A stretch of 62,005 nucleotides of DNA. Source: Candidatus Altarchaeales archaeon (GTDB taxonomy: Archaea > Altiarchaeota > Altiarchaeia > IMC4 > SCGC-AAA252-I15). Shown piece after piece: positions 17,748 through 26,660 of the stretch. Under the pieces are notes generated by a model. The model made no database searches, was not told the DNA's origin, and was given only the letters and a program-made list of their open reading frames with translations. Position 1 is the stretch's first letter. Every line of letters starts with the position of its first letter. Position numbers and translations under genes: made by a program. The DNA lies in contig WJMO01000001.1 in NCBI GenBank assembly GCA_014727915.1, positions 1-62,005 on the forward strand, in the 5' to 3' direction.

Positions 17748-18587
17748 CTAACCCATCACATCGATTATTTTAGCCTCGAACTCGAACTTATCACCGAGTA
17801 TCCTTATGTCATGCCCTGTCTTGAGCTCCTGTCCCATCTTATAGTAGTATTCACCGCCTATCATGTCCGCTTCGACGACCACCTCCAATTCCAGGTCTTT
17901 GTTGAAGGGATGTTCTTTGACCAGCACATCCCCCGACTCCGTGACAACGATCATCTTGGAGGGCGAGGCTGAGACGTCAACCAACTCCGCTATCTTAGAG
18001 CCTGCACTGTCATGCTCTGCCAAGCCGACCTCATATGACCCTACAAACTCGGGGGGAACGTCCTTATCAGACAATAGCAGCGTCTTCCGCTCCGACACTA
18101 CCGGGTTTGACCCTTCGATATCCTGGACCAGGTGCTTGAACGCCAGGATGTCCGATGTGAAGTCATGTGCTGTGTCGATCTTGAGAGGGTTCTCCCGGAA
18201 GAAGATCTCCCCCCCATACTTGCGGGCCTTAAGCTTTATTTTCAGGTATATCCTGTTATTGCCGCCCTGGTCGATGGTCTTAACCTCCTCTATCCTCGCT
18301 ATGACGTCCCCGGATTCGTCGCGCATCACCATGCCTGGTTCGAAGAAGGATGAGACCCTGTCGTTGTGTGCCATCATGCAATCCTCCACTCTGAAGTCCT
18401 CCCTTGCTTCACCCACAAAGCATACGATCGATTCTACATCGACCCATTCCATGGGCTTGGGGAAGAGGATTCGGTTCAAACCCCATAGTAGGACCAGCAG
18501 AATGACCAAGAGCACAAAGAGGTCTATGATGTTCACTTTCCCCATCAGGCGTCCCTCCCCGTCAACCAACCCCTGTTTAGACCGCAT
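17748..18587 (-). CDS. DUF4330 family membrane-anchored protein
   Basis: A 279-residue protein whose opening GEGRLMGKVNIIDLFVLLVI with one membrane segment is the hallmark of DUF4330 (the family motif is D-x-x-G-R-L-F/M-G-K-x-N-I-I-D). The remainder is an outside beta-rich domain. It is the first gene of the ten-gene glycan operon, preceded by AGGTGA 3 bp from the ATG. DUF4330 proteins are known next to polysaccharide genes in cyanobacteria and archaea, but their role is not established; a part in glycan assembly or export is a context inference. It faces the sugar phosphotransferase gene across a 73-bp promoter region. Confidence 0.8.
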   Translation of the reverse strand: MRSKQGLVDGEGRLMGKVNIIDLFVLLVILLVLLWGLNRILFPKPMEWVDVESIVCFVGEAREDFRVEDCMMAHNDRVSSFFEPGMVMRDESGDVIARIEEVKTIDQGGNNRIYLKIKLKARKYGGEIFFRENPLKIDTAHDFTSDILAFKHLVQDIEGSNPVVSERKTLLLSDKDVPPEFVGSYEVGLAEHDSAGSKIAELVDVSASPSKMIVVTESGDVLVKEHPFNKDLELEVVVEADMIGGEYYYKMGQELKTGHDIRILGDKFEFEAKIIDVMG

Positions 18588-18604
18588 ACATCACCTGAGA
18601 GCAC

Positions 18605-18640
18605 GTATTTTAAAACTGTTCAGTCAAAGTATAAAAAACA
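18605..18640. promoter_or_regulatory. Divergent promoter region of the glycan locus
   Basis: Two TATA-like boxes lie between the divergent glycan genes. The box agtataaaaaaca (18629-18641) is centred about 27 bp before the ATG at 18661, which would make the plus-strand mRNA leaderless. Read on the other strand, the same box (TTTTTTATACT) would start a transcript about 20 nt ahead of DUF4330, leaving its AGGTGA ribosome site in the leader. A second box, ttttaaaac, is at 18608-18616. Confidence 0.55.
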
Positions 18641-18660
18641 CCGGGTTAAAACATGAGCGG

Positions 18661-20019
18661 ATGAGGCGGATAATGGGACATAAATGGTTTTGGGGTGTTT
18701 TGAAGGTCTCCGTCGACCTTCTGATGTTCAACCTCAGCTTCAAGGCAGCGCACACGCTGTCGAGCATAATATACCGTGGCCAGGTACTCCCCCAGGACAG
18801 CTACAACAGCATACTAGTGTTCGCCAACTTCACAATCCTTATGATATTCATCTTCACAGGCCTCTACCAGAGCAAGCGTAGCGTCTTCGACAGTGAGGAC
18901 TTCCTGAAGCTCATGGAATCCGTGTTCCTAGCCTATCTGATAATAACCGCGGCGACTTTCCTCACAAAGTCGGTCGAGTACAGCAGGCTGATAATAACGA
19001 ACACGTTCGCTGTCGGCCTATTGTCCATAAGCCTGGGCAGGGCGCTTCTCAACTACGTGCTGGTCGTCGTTCGAGAGATGGGGTGGGACCGGCAGAGGGC
19101 CGTTATATTGGGCAACGGAAGCGACGGGGAGAGCATACTCCGAAGGCTGAGGGAACGGCCGGAGCTCGGATACGACTTCGTGGGTTTCATCGGGTTCAAA
19201 AGTGATTTGAAGGATGATCTCCGGGGCCTGAGAGCCCAGACAGTGTTCATCATGTCCTCGGACGTCGACCAGGAGGAGCTGATAGAGCTGATGACGGAAT
19301 GCGAGGAGATGGACTTCAAGATAGTCCCCGACCTGGTCAAGCTGATATCCGAGCCGCTCAGCTTCGAGGAGTTCAGGGACATACCATTGATAACCGTGAA
19401 GGGGCGGGGATACAGGCCGCTCTACTCCAAGTATGTGAAAAGGGCGTTCGACGTGGTAGTGTCTTCGATGATGATAATACTTCTCAGTCCCGTGTTCGTC
19501 CTCTCAGCAGCGGCTATAAAGGCCACCAGCCGCGGTCCAGTATACTTCAGGCAGGTCAGGGTTGGCGAGGGAGAGAGGCTCTTCACACTGTACAAGTTCC
19601 GTACCATGCGGGAAGACGCCGAGGACAGCAAACCCGGGCTGAAGGACCTGAACGAAGTGAGTGGCCTGTTCAAGATCAAAGAGGATCCCAGGGTGACCGG
19701 CGTAGGGTACATCCTGAGGCGGGCGTGCATCGACGAGCTGCCCCAGCTATATAATATAGTAGTGGGGGACATGAGCCTGGTGGGGCCCCGACCCCACATA
19801 CCGGAGGAGATGGATTTGTTCAAGGGTTGGAGGAGGAACAGGTTCAAGGTAAAGCCGGGGCTGACAGGCTTGTGGCAGGTTAGCGGACGACATGAGATAG
19901 ACGTGGACAAGGCCGTGCTACTGGACATATACTACATAAAGCATATGAGCCCCATGCTGGACCTCAAGATACTCGTGAAGACCATACCGTCGATAATGCT
20001 GTCTAAGGGGCGGTGGTAG
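18661..20019 (+). CDS. Polyprenyl-phosphate sugar-1-phosphate transferase (WbaP/WcaJ type)
   Basis: A 452-residue enzyme that would start glycan synthesis by moving a sugar-1-phosphate from a nucleotide sugar to a membrane polyprenyl phosphate. It has four N-terminal membrane segments, a nucleotide-binding-like middle domain (RAVILGNGSDGESILRRL) and the catalytic C-terminus: hydrophobic re-entrant helix RAFDVVVSSMMIILLSPVF, then LYKFRTM, then DELPQLYNIVVGDMSLVGPR, and GLTGLWQVSGR. The start at 18661 is chosen because the upstream in-frame extension runs antisense through DUF4330 and a TATA box fits a leaderless start here. The end overlaps the convergent GT4 gene by 17 bp. Confidence 0.93.
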   Translation: MRRIMGHKWFWGVLKVSVDLLMFNLSFKAAHTLSSIIYRGQVLPQDSYNSILVFANFTILMIFIFTGLYQSKRSVFDSEDFLKLMESVFLAYLIITAATFLTKSVEYSRLIITNTFAVGLLSISLGRALLNYVLVVVREMGWDRQRAVILGNGSDGESILRRLRERPELGYDFVGFIGFKSDLKDDLRGLRAQTVFIMSSDVDQEELIELMTECEEMDFKIVPDLVKLISEPLSFEEFRDIPLITVKGRGYRPLYSKYVKRAFDVVVSSMMIILLSPVFVLSAAAIKATSRGPVYFRQVRVGEGERLFTLYKFRTMREDAEDSKPGLKDLNEVSGLFKIKEDPRVTGVGYILRRACIDELPQLYNIVVGDMSLVGPRPHIPEEMDLFKGWRRNRFKVKPGLTGLWQVSGRHEIDVDKAVLLDIYYIKHMSPMLDLKILVKTIPSIMLSKGRW

Positions 20020-21175
20020 ATTTCACGAGTGACTTGTAGTATGCCGCCAGTTCATCCGCTATCCGGTCCCAGCTGTAGTCGGCGGCCTTCTCCAGGGCAT
20101 GAGCAGACATCCGAGCCCTGAGCTCCTCGTCGCCGAGCAACTGCTTGAAAGCGTATGCGAAGTCCTCCGGAGACCGGCCGGCAACGAGGCCCGCGCCGTC
20201 AACCAGTTCCCGGGCAGCGTTCCACCTGCTGTCTACCGTCACCACGGGAAGGCCGCATGCGAACGCCTCCAACACCACTATGCCAAATCCTTCTATCAGG
20301 GAGGGCAGCGCGAACACCCGGGAGGACTTGAGCAGGGAGTATAGTTCCCGGCGGTCCTCCACGACACCCCGGAAGTCTATGGTTCCGGAGAGGCCGTGCT
20401 CGTTCCTCCGAGCTATTAGTTCCTCTAGGTCGGGGCCGTCACCGACTATGCAAACCCTCAAATCCGGAAGATCCTCTGCGAGTATTTTCACCGCGTCTAA
20501 CAGGAGGGGCAGGTTCTTCTGGTGTATAAGCCTCCCGACGAAAACTATGTCATATTCTCCAGCAGACGGGTGTGAACCCCCTACCACTTTTGTGTCCACG
20601 CCGTTGTGGCTCACGAAAACACCATCAGGCCTGACACCCAACGCCACCACGTCGGATTTCGTCTTATCCGACACCGCTATATGGTACCTGCTCAGGAATC
20701 TCATCGTCTTCTCCAAGACAATAGCGATGAATCCCCTGTAGGGGCCGAGGTATGTGGGCCAGTAGTCCATGTAACACTGATGCCATGTGACAGCCAGCTT
20801 AGAACCTCGGACCAGGGAGGCCAGCTTGCACGCATAGGAGTGGAAGTATGGGAACCCCGAGCAGTCTATCACGTCATATCCTCCCTCGAGGAGGGGCTTC
20901 AACAGGCCTAACGCGAACAACATGGGCTCATATGCTCTTCGGGCGCCTGAGAAACTGTTCCCGCCACTGTACCTGCACACGCCATGGATGAACACACCAT
21001 CCCGTTCTATCACGTCAGGCCCGTCCCAGAGCTTCACGCCCAATAGGTGGACTTCATTGTCCCTTGCCAGCCGCTTCGCCAGCTCATGGTTGCGCAACTC
21101 CGCCCCTCCGACATAGTAGGGGTATATCATGTCATAGACCAACGCTATCTTAAGGCTTTTAGAACCTGAGTCCAT
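20003..21175 (-). CDS. GT4 glycosyltransferase
   Basis: A 390-residue GT-B enzyme, started at the ATG at 21175 (a TTG two codons upstream is in frame). The opening IALVYDMIYPYYVGGAELRNHELAKRL has the glycine loop, the donor domain begins IVFVGRLIHQKNLPLLLDAV, and ALPSLIEGFGIVVLEAFACGLPVVTVD is the donor site. It is a complete enzyme of unknown sugar. It is divergent from the ligase gene at 21217, with TTAAAA boxes in the 41-bp gap. Confidence 0.88.
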   Translation of the reverse strand: MDSGSKSLKIALVYDMIYPYYVGGAELRNHELAKRLARDNEVHLLGVKLWDGPDVIERDGVFIHGVCRYSGGNSFSGARRAYEPMLFALGLLKPLLEGGYDVIDCSGFPYFHSYACKLASLVRGSKLAVTWHQCYMDYWPTYLGPYRGFIAIVLEKTMRFLSRYHIAVSDKTKSDVVALGVRPDGVFVSHNGVDTKVVGGSHPSAGEYDIVFVGRLIHQKNLPLLLDAVKILAEDLPDLRVCIVGDGPDLEELIARRNEHGLSGTIDFRGVVEDRRELYSLLKSSRVFALPSLIEGFGIVVLEAFACGLPVVTVDSRWNAARELVDGAGLVAGRSPEDFAYAFKQLLGDEELRARMSAHALEKAADYSWDRIADELAAYYKSLVKSTTAP

Positions 21176-21216
21176 CCTCAAAACAAGATTTTAACCACTA
21201 ATTCCAGTTAAGACAA

Positions 21217-22884
21217 ATGATGCACAAGATAAAAAACAACCTGGGGGTGAAGGTTCTGATGGCGGCTGTCAGCCTCGTGTCCCTGGCCTCGCTAGCCGCT
21301 TTCACGCTCCTATCCAATGTGAAAGCCGCGGCGGCGGCCCTGGTCCTGGTTGCGTTGGCTGTGGCATACGCCAACATCACATACGGGTTCATGCTCCTGG
21401 CCTTCACACTGCCCTTCGCATCACTGCCCCAGCTCCTGGGGAATAACATCGCATACTCGGAGGTCGTTCTGTCCTCGCTGATGCTGGCATACGCTCTTAG
21501 GAACTTCAGGAGGGGAGAGGCAACCGTAAGGCCCAGTCCGCGCAACCTGCCTGTGCTGTTGTTCCTCCTATTGACGCTGGCGGCCGCGGGCAAGACTTTC
21601 ATGTCCGTGGGACTTCCCCCATACGCCGGAGCTGTGAACTCATCCTCCCCCTACTTCACATACCGGACAGCCCATATGACCGTGGAGTTCGCAGTAGCCT
21701 ACTTCCTTTTCGCGAACGCCTTCGACAGAAGGCATCTCAAGAGTTTTGCTCATGCGCTGCTCGCGGGAGCAGTGGCGGCATCGTCCTATTCAGTCTACCA
21801 GTTCCTGTTCATGGGAGCCTACAGGCCGAGCTCCCTCTACGGTCCCGAGTCCGCGAACATGATGGCGATGTACCTTGTGCTGGTAGCGCCCGTGGCAGTA
21901 ACATACCATATAACGGAGAAGAAGGGGTTGTTAAGGTGGGTGCTGCCCCTCACAGTGGGTGCGGGTCTGATATTGACATTCTCTAGGGGAGGGTACATCG
22001 GCTTCGCAGCCTCGGCTGTGCTCATGGCCTACGCGGAGAGGAGTAAGCTGAAAGAGCATAAGAGGGCTTTGGCTGCGGCAGCGGCGGTTCTGCTGGCTTT
22101 GGCTGCTGGGACGTTAGCCCTTGTCTCATTGGAGTATGGTAGAGCCTACAGGGAATCCGCCCTCTGCCCGGGGCCGGATTCCTGGGAACGTCATGTGTTC
22201 ACATGGGAGGGACCCCATGCACTCGTCATCTGGGCTGAGGACGGGCCACTGCATGTGAGCGTGTTAAGGGGCTCCAACAAGCAGGCTACGGTGACAGGCC
22301 AGTCAGGGGTCAGGACATGCGGGGCGGACTGTGTGGTCGACGCGGGAGAGAGGTTCGATGCATGGTTCAACACCTCCATCACACTGTCCTTGAAGGGTGG
22401 GGGAGGCGGTTGCACCCGGGCGAAAATACTATTGGAGGACAAGAACGCGGAAGGCCTGGTTTTGGACCTCTACGCTGCCCGAAGGCTGATGTCTCGTCTG
22501 AGAGACCCCTACGCGGTGAGATATAGGGCCGGGCTCTGGAAGACCGGGGTGGCCCGGGCTTTTGAGGGGCCATTTTTGGGTTTTGGCTTCGCTCAGTTCC
22601 GGATTGGCGAGAAGTCCTTCGAGCACAGCCACAACCTGTTCATACAGTTGGCTGCGGAACGGGGAATACCCTGCCTCATATCCTTCCTTTGGTTGGTCTC
22701 AGCCTTCATGAGAGGCGTTTTAGGGCGGCGGGGTTATCTGCTGGCCTTCTCAGCGGGAGTTGCGGGACTCCTGGTGCACGGACTAGCAGACTATGTCTTC
22801 TACCCCGTGTCGGCTGGGATGCTCTTCTTCGCCTACATGGCACTGTCAGAGGATGAGAGGAGGGTCAGCGGAGGTCGTAGATGA
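21217..22884 (+). CDS. O-antigen ligase / polymerase family membrane protein (Wzy_C type)
   Basis: A 555-residue membrane protein with about 10-12 helices, first at residues 11-50. LILTFSRGGYIGF (about residues 250-262) is the S-R-G motif of the Wzy_C domain, and EHSHNLFIQLAAERGI (about 470-485) is the matching H-N-x-x-x-x-x-A-E-x-G motif of O-antigen ligases. The long outside loop between them (about 305-425) is beta-rich with several cysteines. It would transfer a lipid-linked glycan to an acceptor or polymerise it on the outside. It is separate from the other Wzy-like gene at 16266, so polymerase and ligase roles may be split. TATA-like ATTTTAACC is 27 bp before the ATG. Confidence 0.87.
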   Translation: MMHKIKNNLGVKVLMAAVSLVSLASLAAFTLLSNVKAAAAALVLVALAVAYANITYGFMLLAFTLPFASLPQLLGNNIAYSEVVLSSLMLAYALRNFRRGEATVRPSPRNLPVLLFLLLTLAAAGKTFMSVGLPPYAGAVNSSSPYFTYRTAHMTVEFAVAYFLFANAFDRRHLKSFAHALLAGAVAASSYSVYQFLFMGAYRPSSLYGPESANMMAMYLVLVAPVAVTYHITEKKGLLRWVLPLTVGAGLILTFSRGGYIGFAASAVLMAYAERSKLKEHKRALAAAAAVLLALAAGTLALVSLEYGRAYRESALCPGPDSWERHVFTWEGPHALVIWAEDGPLHVSVLRGSNKQATVTGQSGVRTCGADCVVDAGERFDAWFNTSITLSLKGGGGGCTRAKILLEDKNAEGLVLDLYAARRLMSRLRDPYAVRYRAGLWKTGVARAFEGPFLGFGFAQFRIGEKSFEHSHNLFIQLAAERGIPCLISFLWLVSAFMRGVLGRRGYLLAFSAGVAGLLVHGLADYVFYPVSAGMLFFAYMALSEDERRVSGGRR

Positions 22885-24358
22885 ACCTATCGTCTGAGTA
22901 GACTTCTCTGAAACCGTCGCATGCGATCTTCTCTTCGCTGTAGACATATCTTGTCTTGTAACGGTTGGCTATCTCCTCTTTCACTGTGCAGTTTGAAGCG
23001 TAGAATTCCCTGACGTCCCCGCGTGACCTCTCGTTGCCTATGAATACGAGGGTCGCCGGAACGCTCTTGTCTGCGATGGCGTGGACGGCTATGGCATGCT
23101 TCAAATCCGCGATCGCAGGACCGTAGGGCATCTTCCTGAGGAACCCCAGCGCCTCAACGTCCGAGTCGTCAACCAGCTTGTACAATCCAAGTCCTGGCGG
23201 ATGAGAGCCATATCCGTAGAGGGCCGAGAACATGATCAATAACGCAGCCAGAGTGGGAGTCACCCTGTCACCGTCCAGCTTAGCTGACAGGAATCTTATC
23301 ACCCGGGAGGAGCCAACACCCGCCAGGGGAGCCAACGCCATCAGACAGTAGTAGATCATGCGCTGGTAGGGAATCAGGGGGGATATCTTGAAGTTTACGA
23401 AGAGGAACATAATGGACGCGGAGTAGAAAACCCATGCGACAAAGAACGTCCTGCCCTCTCTGATGTGATGGTATATGCCCGTTAGGGCCAGTATGGATGG
23501 AGCCAAGCCAAACAGCAGGGGCAGGAAATAGGGGGAGAGGGAAAGATTGTGGTCGAGTAGGAAGTATGTGTGGGCGTTGGTGGTAGCTGACGGCTCCAGG
23601 GCAGTCCATCCGGAGGTGAAGACAAGCTTGGACAGGAACCAGCCAACGTCCCTGCCCAGTAGGAACATGAAAGAAAAGGCTGCGAAGCCCATGAGAAGGA
23701 AGACCAGCACCACATAGATGCGATGCTGAGCCAGCGAGGTTCGGGCGCCAGCGTCCATGAGAACATGCAAAGCCGAGACTATGAGCACGAGGAAGGCTGA
23801 AACCGGATGGGAGAGCAAGAGCATGAGCAACAGTATGCAATATACCAGCAGGCTTCTTCCCTCCGAGTCCATGACACCCCTGAGGAAGAAGTAGAGGGAA
23901 AGGTATATGAGGGGTATGGCGAAAGTCAGGGGGGTCGCGAACCACAAGCCCAGCAGGTTAACGTTGGTGGGCAGGGTTGAGAAGAACACCAGGGAGAACA
24001 GGGATGACATACGGTCGCCTGTGACCCTGTATGAGAGCAGGTATAGGGCTGCAGCCCCTGCGACCGCGAACAAAACCGGCAGGAACCTGTAATCGGACAC
24101 CAGGTCAAAACCAAGACCTTCCAATGACAGCAGGAAAGCGTGGTAGCCTATCTCAAATCCTGCGAGAGACCAGAAACCATACCTGCCGGCAGCCAGGTTG
24201 TTGGCCTCCCCGATGTGATGCCATTCGTCCACGTGAAGGGGATACCGGTAATCCATGTGGGGAGTGTGCGCGAGCAGGGCGGTCGACAGCAGCAGCAACA
24301 CGAGGAACGCACGCCAGTGGCGTGATGCACAGCCTTCGAGACCGGGTATTTCGACCAT
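22865..24358 (-). CDS. GT-C type membrane glycosyltransferase (PMT/ArnT-like)
   Basis: A 497-residue protein with about 11 membrane helices. Between the first and second, an outside loop carries PLHVDEWHHIGEANNLAAGR; an acidic residue in the first loop is the catalytic feature of GT-C enzymes, which use polyprenyl-phosphate sugars outside the membrane. The hydrophobic pattern (LFSLVFFSTLPTNVNLLG and following) matches the PMT superfamily, and the C-terminal ~110 residues form a soluble outside domain. Donor lipid could come from a DPM1-like enzyme such as that at 4287. The TATA-like TTTTAATATAT at 24379-24389 is 26 bp ahead of the ATG. The 3' end overlaps the convergent ligase by 20 bp. Confidence 0.75.
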   Translation of the reverse strand: MVEIPGLEGCASRHWRAFLVLLLLSTALLAHTPHMDYRYPLHVDEWHHIGEANNLAAGRYGFWSLAGFEIGYHAFLLSLEGLGFDLVSDYRFLPVLFAVAGAAALYLLSYRVTGDRMSSLFSLVFFSTLPTNVNLLGLWFATPLTFAIPLIYLSLYFFLRGVMDSEGRSLLVYCILLLMLLLSHPVSAFLVLIVSALHVLMDAGARTSLAQHRIYVVLVFLLMGFAAFSFMFLLGRDVGWFLSKLVFTSGWTALEPSATTNAHTYFLLDHNLSLSPYFLPLLFGLAPSILALTGIYHHIREGRTFFVAWVFYSASIMFLFVNFKISPLIPYQRMIYYCLMALAPLAGVGSSRVIRFLSAKLDGDRVTPTLAALLIMFSALYGYGSHPPGLGLYKLVDDSDVEALGFLRKMPYGPAIADLKHAIAVHAIADKSVPATLVFIGNERSRGDVREFYASNCTVKEEIANRYKTRYVYSEEKIACDGFREVYSDDRFIYDLR

Positions 24359-24368
24359 TTTATTTTTT

Positions 24369-25538
24369 ATGAAAAGCAGATATATTAAAATGGGATTTTC
24401 AGAGGCTATAAAGGGCCGGATACCCTATGAAGTGAGGTATGTCCTGGTTCTCTTCCTCGTTACGAGGCTATTGCTCTTGGGCATAGGAATCTACTCCCAC
24501 ATACAGCTAGCCCCATACCACTACCACGCCTACGTGTGGAGGTACTCTGAGAACATGATATTGGACATGTGGGGTGTCTGGGACACCGGCTGGTACCTGA
24601 ACATCGCAGAGCATGGGTATACGAAGGAGCTGATACCAGACTACCCCAAGATGATAGGGGCAGACCAGCGTAACTACGCATTCTTCCCCCTCTACCCATA
24701 CCTGATGAAAGCCGTCTCGATCATAACAGGCGACGCTTTCGTATCCGGTCTGATAGTTTCAAACGCTGCTTTCATCGCGTCAGCAGTCCTGCTCTACAGG
24801 CTTGTCAGAATAGACTATGGAGAGTCGATGGGTTTGAGGAGCGTGAAGTACATGTTCCTATTCCCCGTCGCCTTCATATTCTCGGGCGTTCTGAGCGAGT
24901 CCCTGTACCTTCTGCTGGCAGTCGCGGCATTCTACCATGCGAAGAAGGGGAATTGGATGATGGCAGGGTTGACTGGGTTCCTACTGTCTCTGACACGCTC
25001 CCTGGGAGCGCTCATAATAGTGCCCCTGGTCGCGGAGTACCTCGGCAGAGGGGACTACAAGCGGGGAGAGGCCAAACAGGACGCCTACTACCTAGCCCTA
25101 ATACCATGTGGTCTGATGCTGTTCATGGCATTCAACCATTACCTGACAGGGGACTTCCTCGCGTTCAAGCACATACAGGCAGCCTGGGGGAGGCATCTTA
25201 TGAACCCATTGGGGCAGCTGGTATTTGGCACTGTGATACAGAGGACCAACGCTTTGTTCGCAAGCTACTTCGCAGTCATATCTTTGATACTCTTCATAAG
25301 CTACAAGCGGGAAATCGGACTACCCTATACACTATTCGGCCTGTACTCCATTCTCATACCATTGACCATGGGTTTCATGAGCATGCCCCGTTTCACCCTC
25401 GTACTTTTCCCGCTGTATATCATAATGGCGAGGATAGGCGAGAACAGCAGATACGACCAGGTGCTGACGTTTTCCTCTGCGATGCTGCAGGGGTTCCTGA
25501 TGGTCCTATGGTCCAACGGCTTCACGCTGGTGATTTAA
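24369..25538 (+). CDS. PIG-V-like membrane mannosyltransferase
   Basis: A 389-residue membrane protein with about 10 helices. The stretch WGVWDTGWYLNIAEHGYT (about residues 60-77) is the W-D-x-x-W/H-Y-x-x-I-A-x-x-G-Y signature of the PIG-V family (eukaryotic GPI mannosyltransferase 2 and its prokaryotic homologues), followed by FFPLYPYLMKA. PIG-V enzymes are GT-C transferases that add mannose from dolichol-phosphate mannose outside the membrane. A shorter start at 24390 (MGFSEAIKGR) is equally possible and would place a TTTTATTTTT box 26 bp upstream. It is divergent from the other GT-C gene with only 10 bp between. Confidence 0.83.
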   Translation: MKSRYIKMGFSEAIKGRIPYEVRYVLVLFLVTRLLLLGIGIYSHIQLAPYHYHAYVWRYSENMILDMWGVWDTGWYLNIAEHGYTKELIPDYPKMIGADQRNYAFFPLYPYLMKAVSIITGDAFVSGLIVSNAAFIASAVLLYRLVRIDYGESMGLRSVKYMFLFPVAFIFSGVLSESLYLLLAVAAFYHAKKGNWMMAGLTGFLLSLTRSLGALIIVPLVAEYLGRGDYKRGEAKQDAYYLALIPCGLMLFMAFNHYLTGDFLAFKHIQAAWGRHLMNPLGQLVFGTVIQRTNALFASYFAVISLILFISYKREIGLPYTLFGLYSILIPLTMGFMSMPRFTLVLFPLYIIMARIGENSRYDQVLTFSSAMLQGFLMVLWSNGFTLVI

Positions 25539-25565
25539 TACCCGGACCTCGTATAAGAACCTATC

Positions 25566-26660
25566 ATGAAGGTCTCTGTGATACTTCCCTGCAGGAACGA
25601 GGAAGCCGCATTGGGAGAGTGCATAGACGAGATAAGGGAGGCCCTGGAGGGAAGTGATTATGAGATAATCGTCTCGGACTCGTCAACGGACCGCAGCCCG
25701 GAGATCGCGAGGGAGAAGAGCGCCAAGGTGGTCAAGCACGACCTTCCAGGGTATGGGAGGGCATACCTTGAAGGGTTCAAAGAGGCTGCCGGCGACTATT
25801 TCATGCTCGGGGACGCCGACGGGACATATGACTTCAAGGAGATTCCAGAATTTCTCAAAGCCTTGGATGGAGGGTTCGACCTCGTCATCGGAGACAGGTT
25901 CCGCGGTCGCATACACGAGGGGGCGATGCCATGGCACCACCGCCACATAGGCAACCCCCTGCTCTCATGGATTTTCAGACTGTTCTTCAACGCAGACGTG
26001 CACGACACCCACTGCGGGCTGAGAGCGGTTAGGAGGGACGCACTTGAAGGCATGGAGTTGAAGACGACCGGGATGGAGTTCGCGTCGGAGATGCTCATCA
26101 AAGCAACGGAAAAAGGCCTGAGGATAGGGGAGATACCCATCGAATACCATGTCAGGAAGGGGGAGTCCAAGCTAAGGTCTTTCTCGGACGGGTGGAGGCA
26201 CCTGCGGTTCATGCTCATGTACGCCCCGGACAGGATATTCCTCGCTCCCGGAGCTGCCCTGCTGGCATTGGGTTTGGCGGCTATATCATATTCTATCCTG
26301 GGATACGCCGGGGACGGAATAAGCCCCTCAGTGGTAGCGGGGATGGTCTCCTCCCTGCTGGGCTATCAGGTGCTGAGCCTGGGACTCTACTCCAAGACTT
26401 ACATGAAATCAGCAGGCTACATAGGAGGCGACAGGGTGTTGGAGGAGATCGCGAAACGTGTCAGGTTCGAGACCGGCGTTGTGTTGGGGTTTCTTATGGG
26501 GGCTGGAGGCGTCTCACTGGGGCTGTCGGCAATGTCAGGCTACTTCGGAGGTAACACGGGCAACGTCATACTGGCCTCGGCTACCATAGCATTGATGGGG
26601 GCGCAGACAGTGTTCAACTCGTTCTACCTGAGCAGCCTGCTCGTAGAGAAGAGAGGCTAG
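25566..26660 (+). CDS. GT2 glycosyltransferase with C-terminal membrane helices (polyprenyl-phosphate glycosyltransferase)
   Basis: A 364-residue protein: a GT2 catalytic domain (about 1-225) followed by four membrane helices. Motifs are VILPCRNEEAALGECI, IIVSDSSTDRSPEIA, MLGDADGTYDFKEI (the DxD is D-A-D, about residues 81-83) and HCGLRAVRRDALE. This layout is that of polyprenyl-phosphate glucosyl or mannosyl synthases with membrane anchors. It probably makes a lipid-linked sugar donor for the GT-C enzymes immediately upstream. TATA-like TTTAATACCC lies 26 bp before the ATG, consistent with its own leaderless transcript. The end overlaps convergent rnhB by 4 bp. Confidence 0.87.
   Translation: MKVSVILPCRNEEAALGECIDEIREALEGSDYEIIVSDSSTDRSPEIAREKSAKVVKHDLPGYGRAYLEGFKEAAGDYFMLGDADGTYDFKEIPEFLKALDGGFDLVIGDRFRGRIHEGAMPWHHRHIGNPLLSWIFRLFFNADVHDTHCGLRAVRRDALEGMELKTTGMEFASEMLIKATEKGLRIGEIPIEYHVRKGESKLRSFSDGWRHLRFMLMYAPDRIFLAPGAALLALGLAAISYSILGYAGDGISPSVVAGMVSSLLGYQVLSLGLYSKTYMKSAGYIGGDRVLEEIAKRVRFETGVVLGFLMGAGGVSLGLSAMSGYFGGNTGNVILASATIALMGAQTVFNSFYLSSLLVEKRG

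Noticed and set aside
17863..18660. In-frame upstream extension of the sugar phosphotransferase by 266 codons
   Set aside because: It runs antisense through DUF4330, has Ser/Thr-rich low-quality translation, and a TATA box fits the start at 18661.
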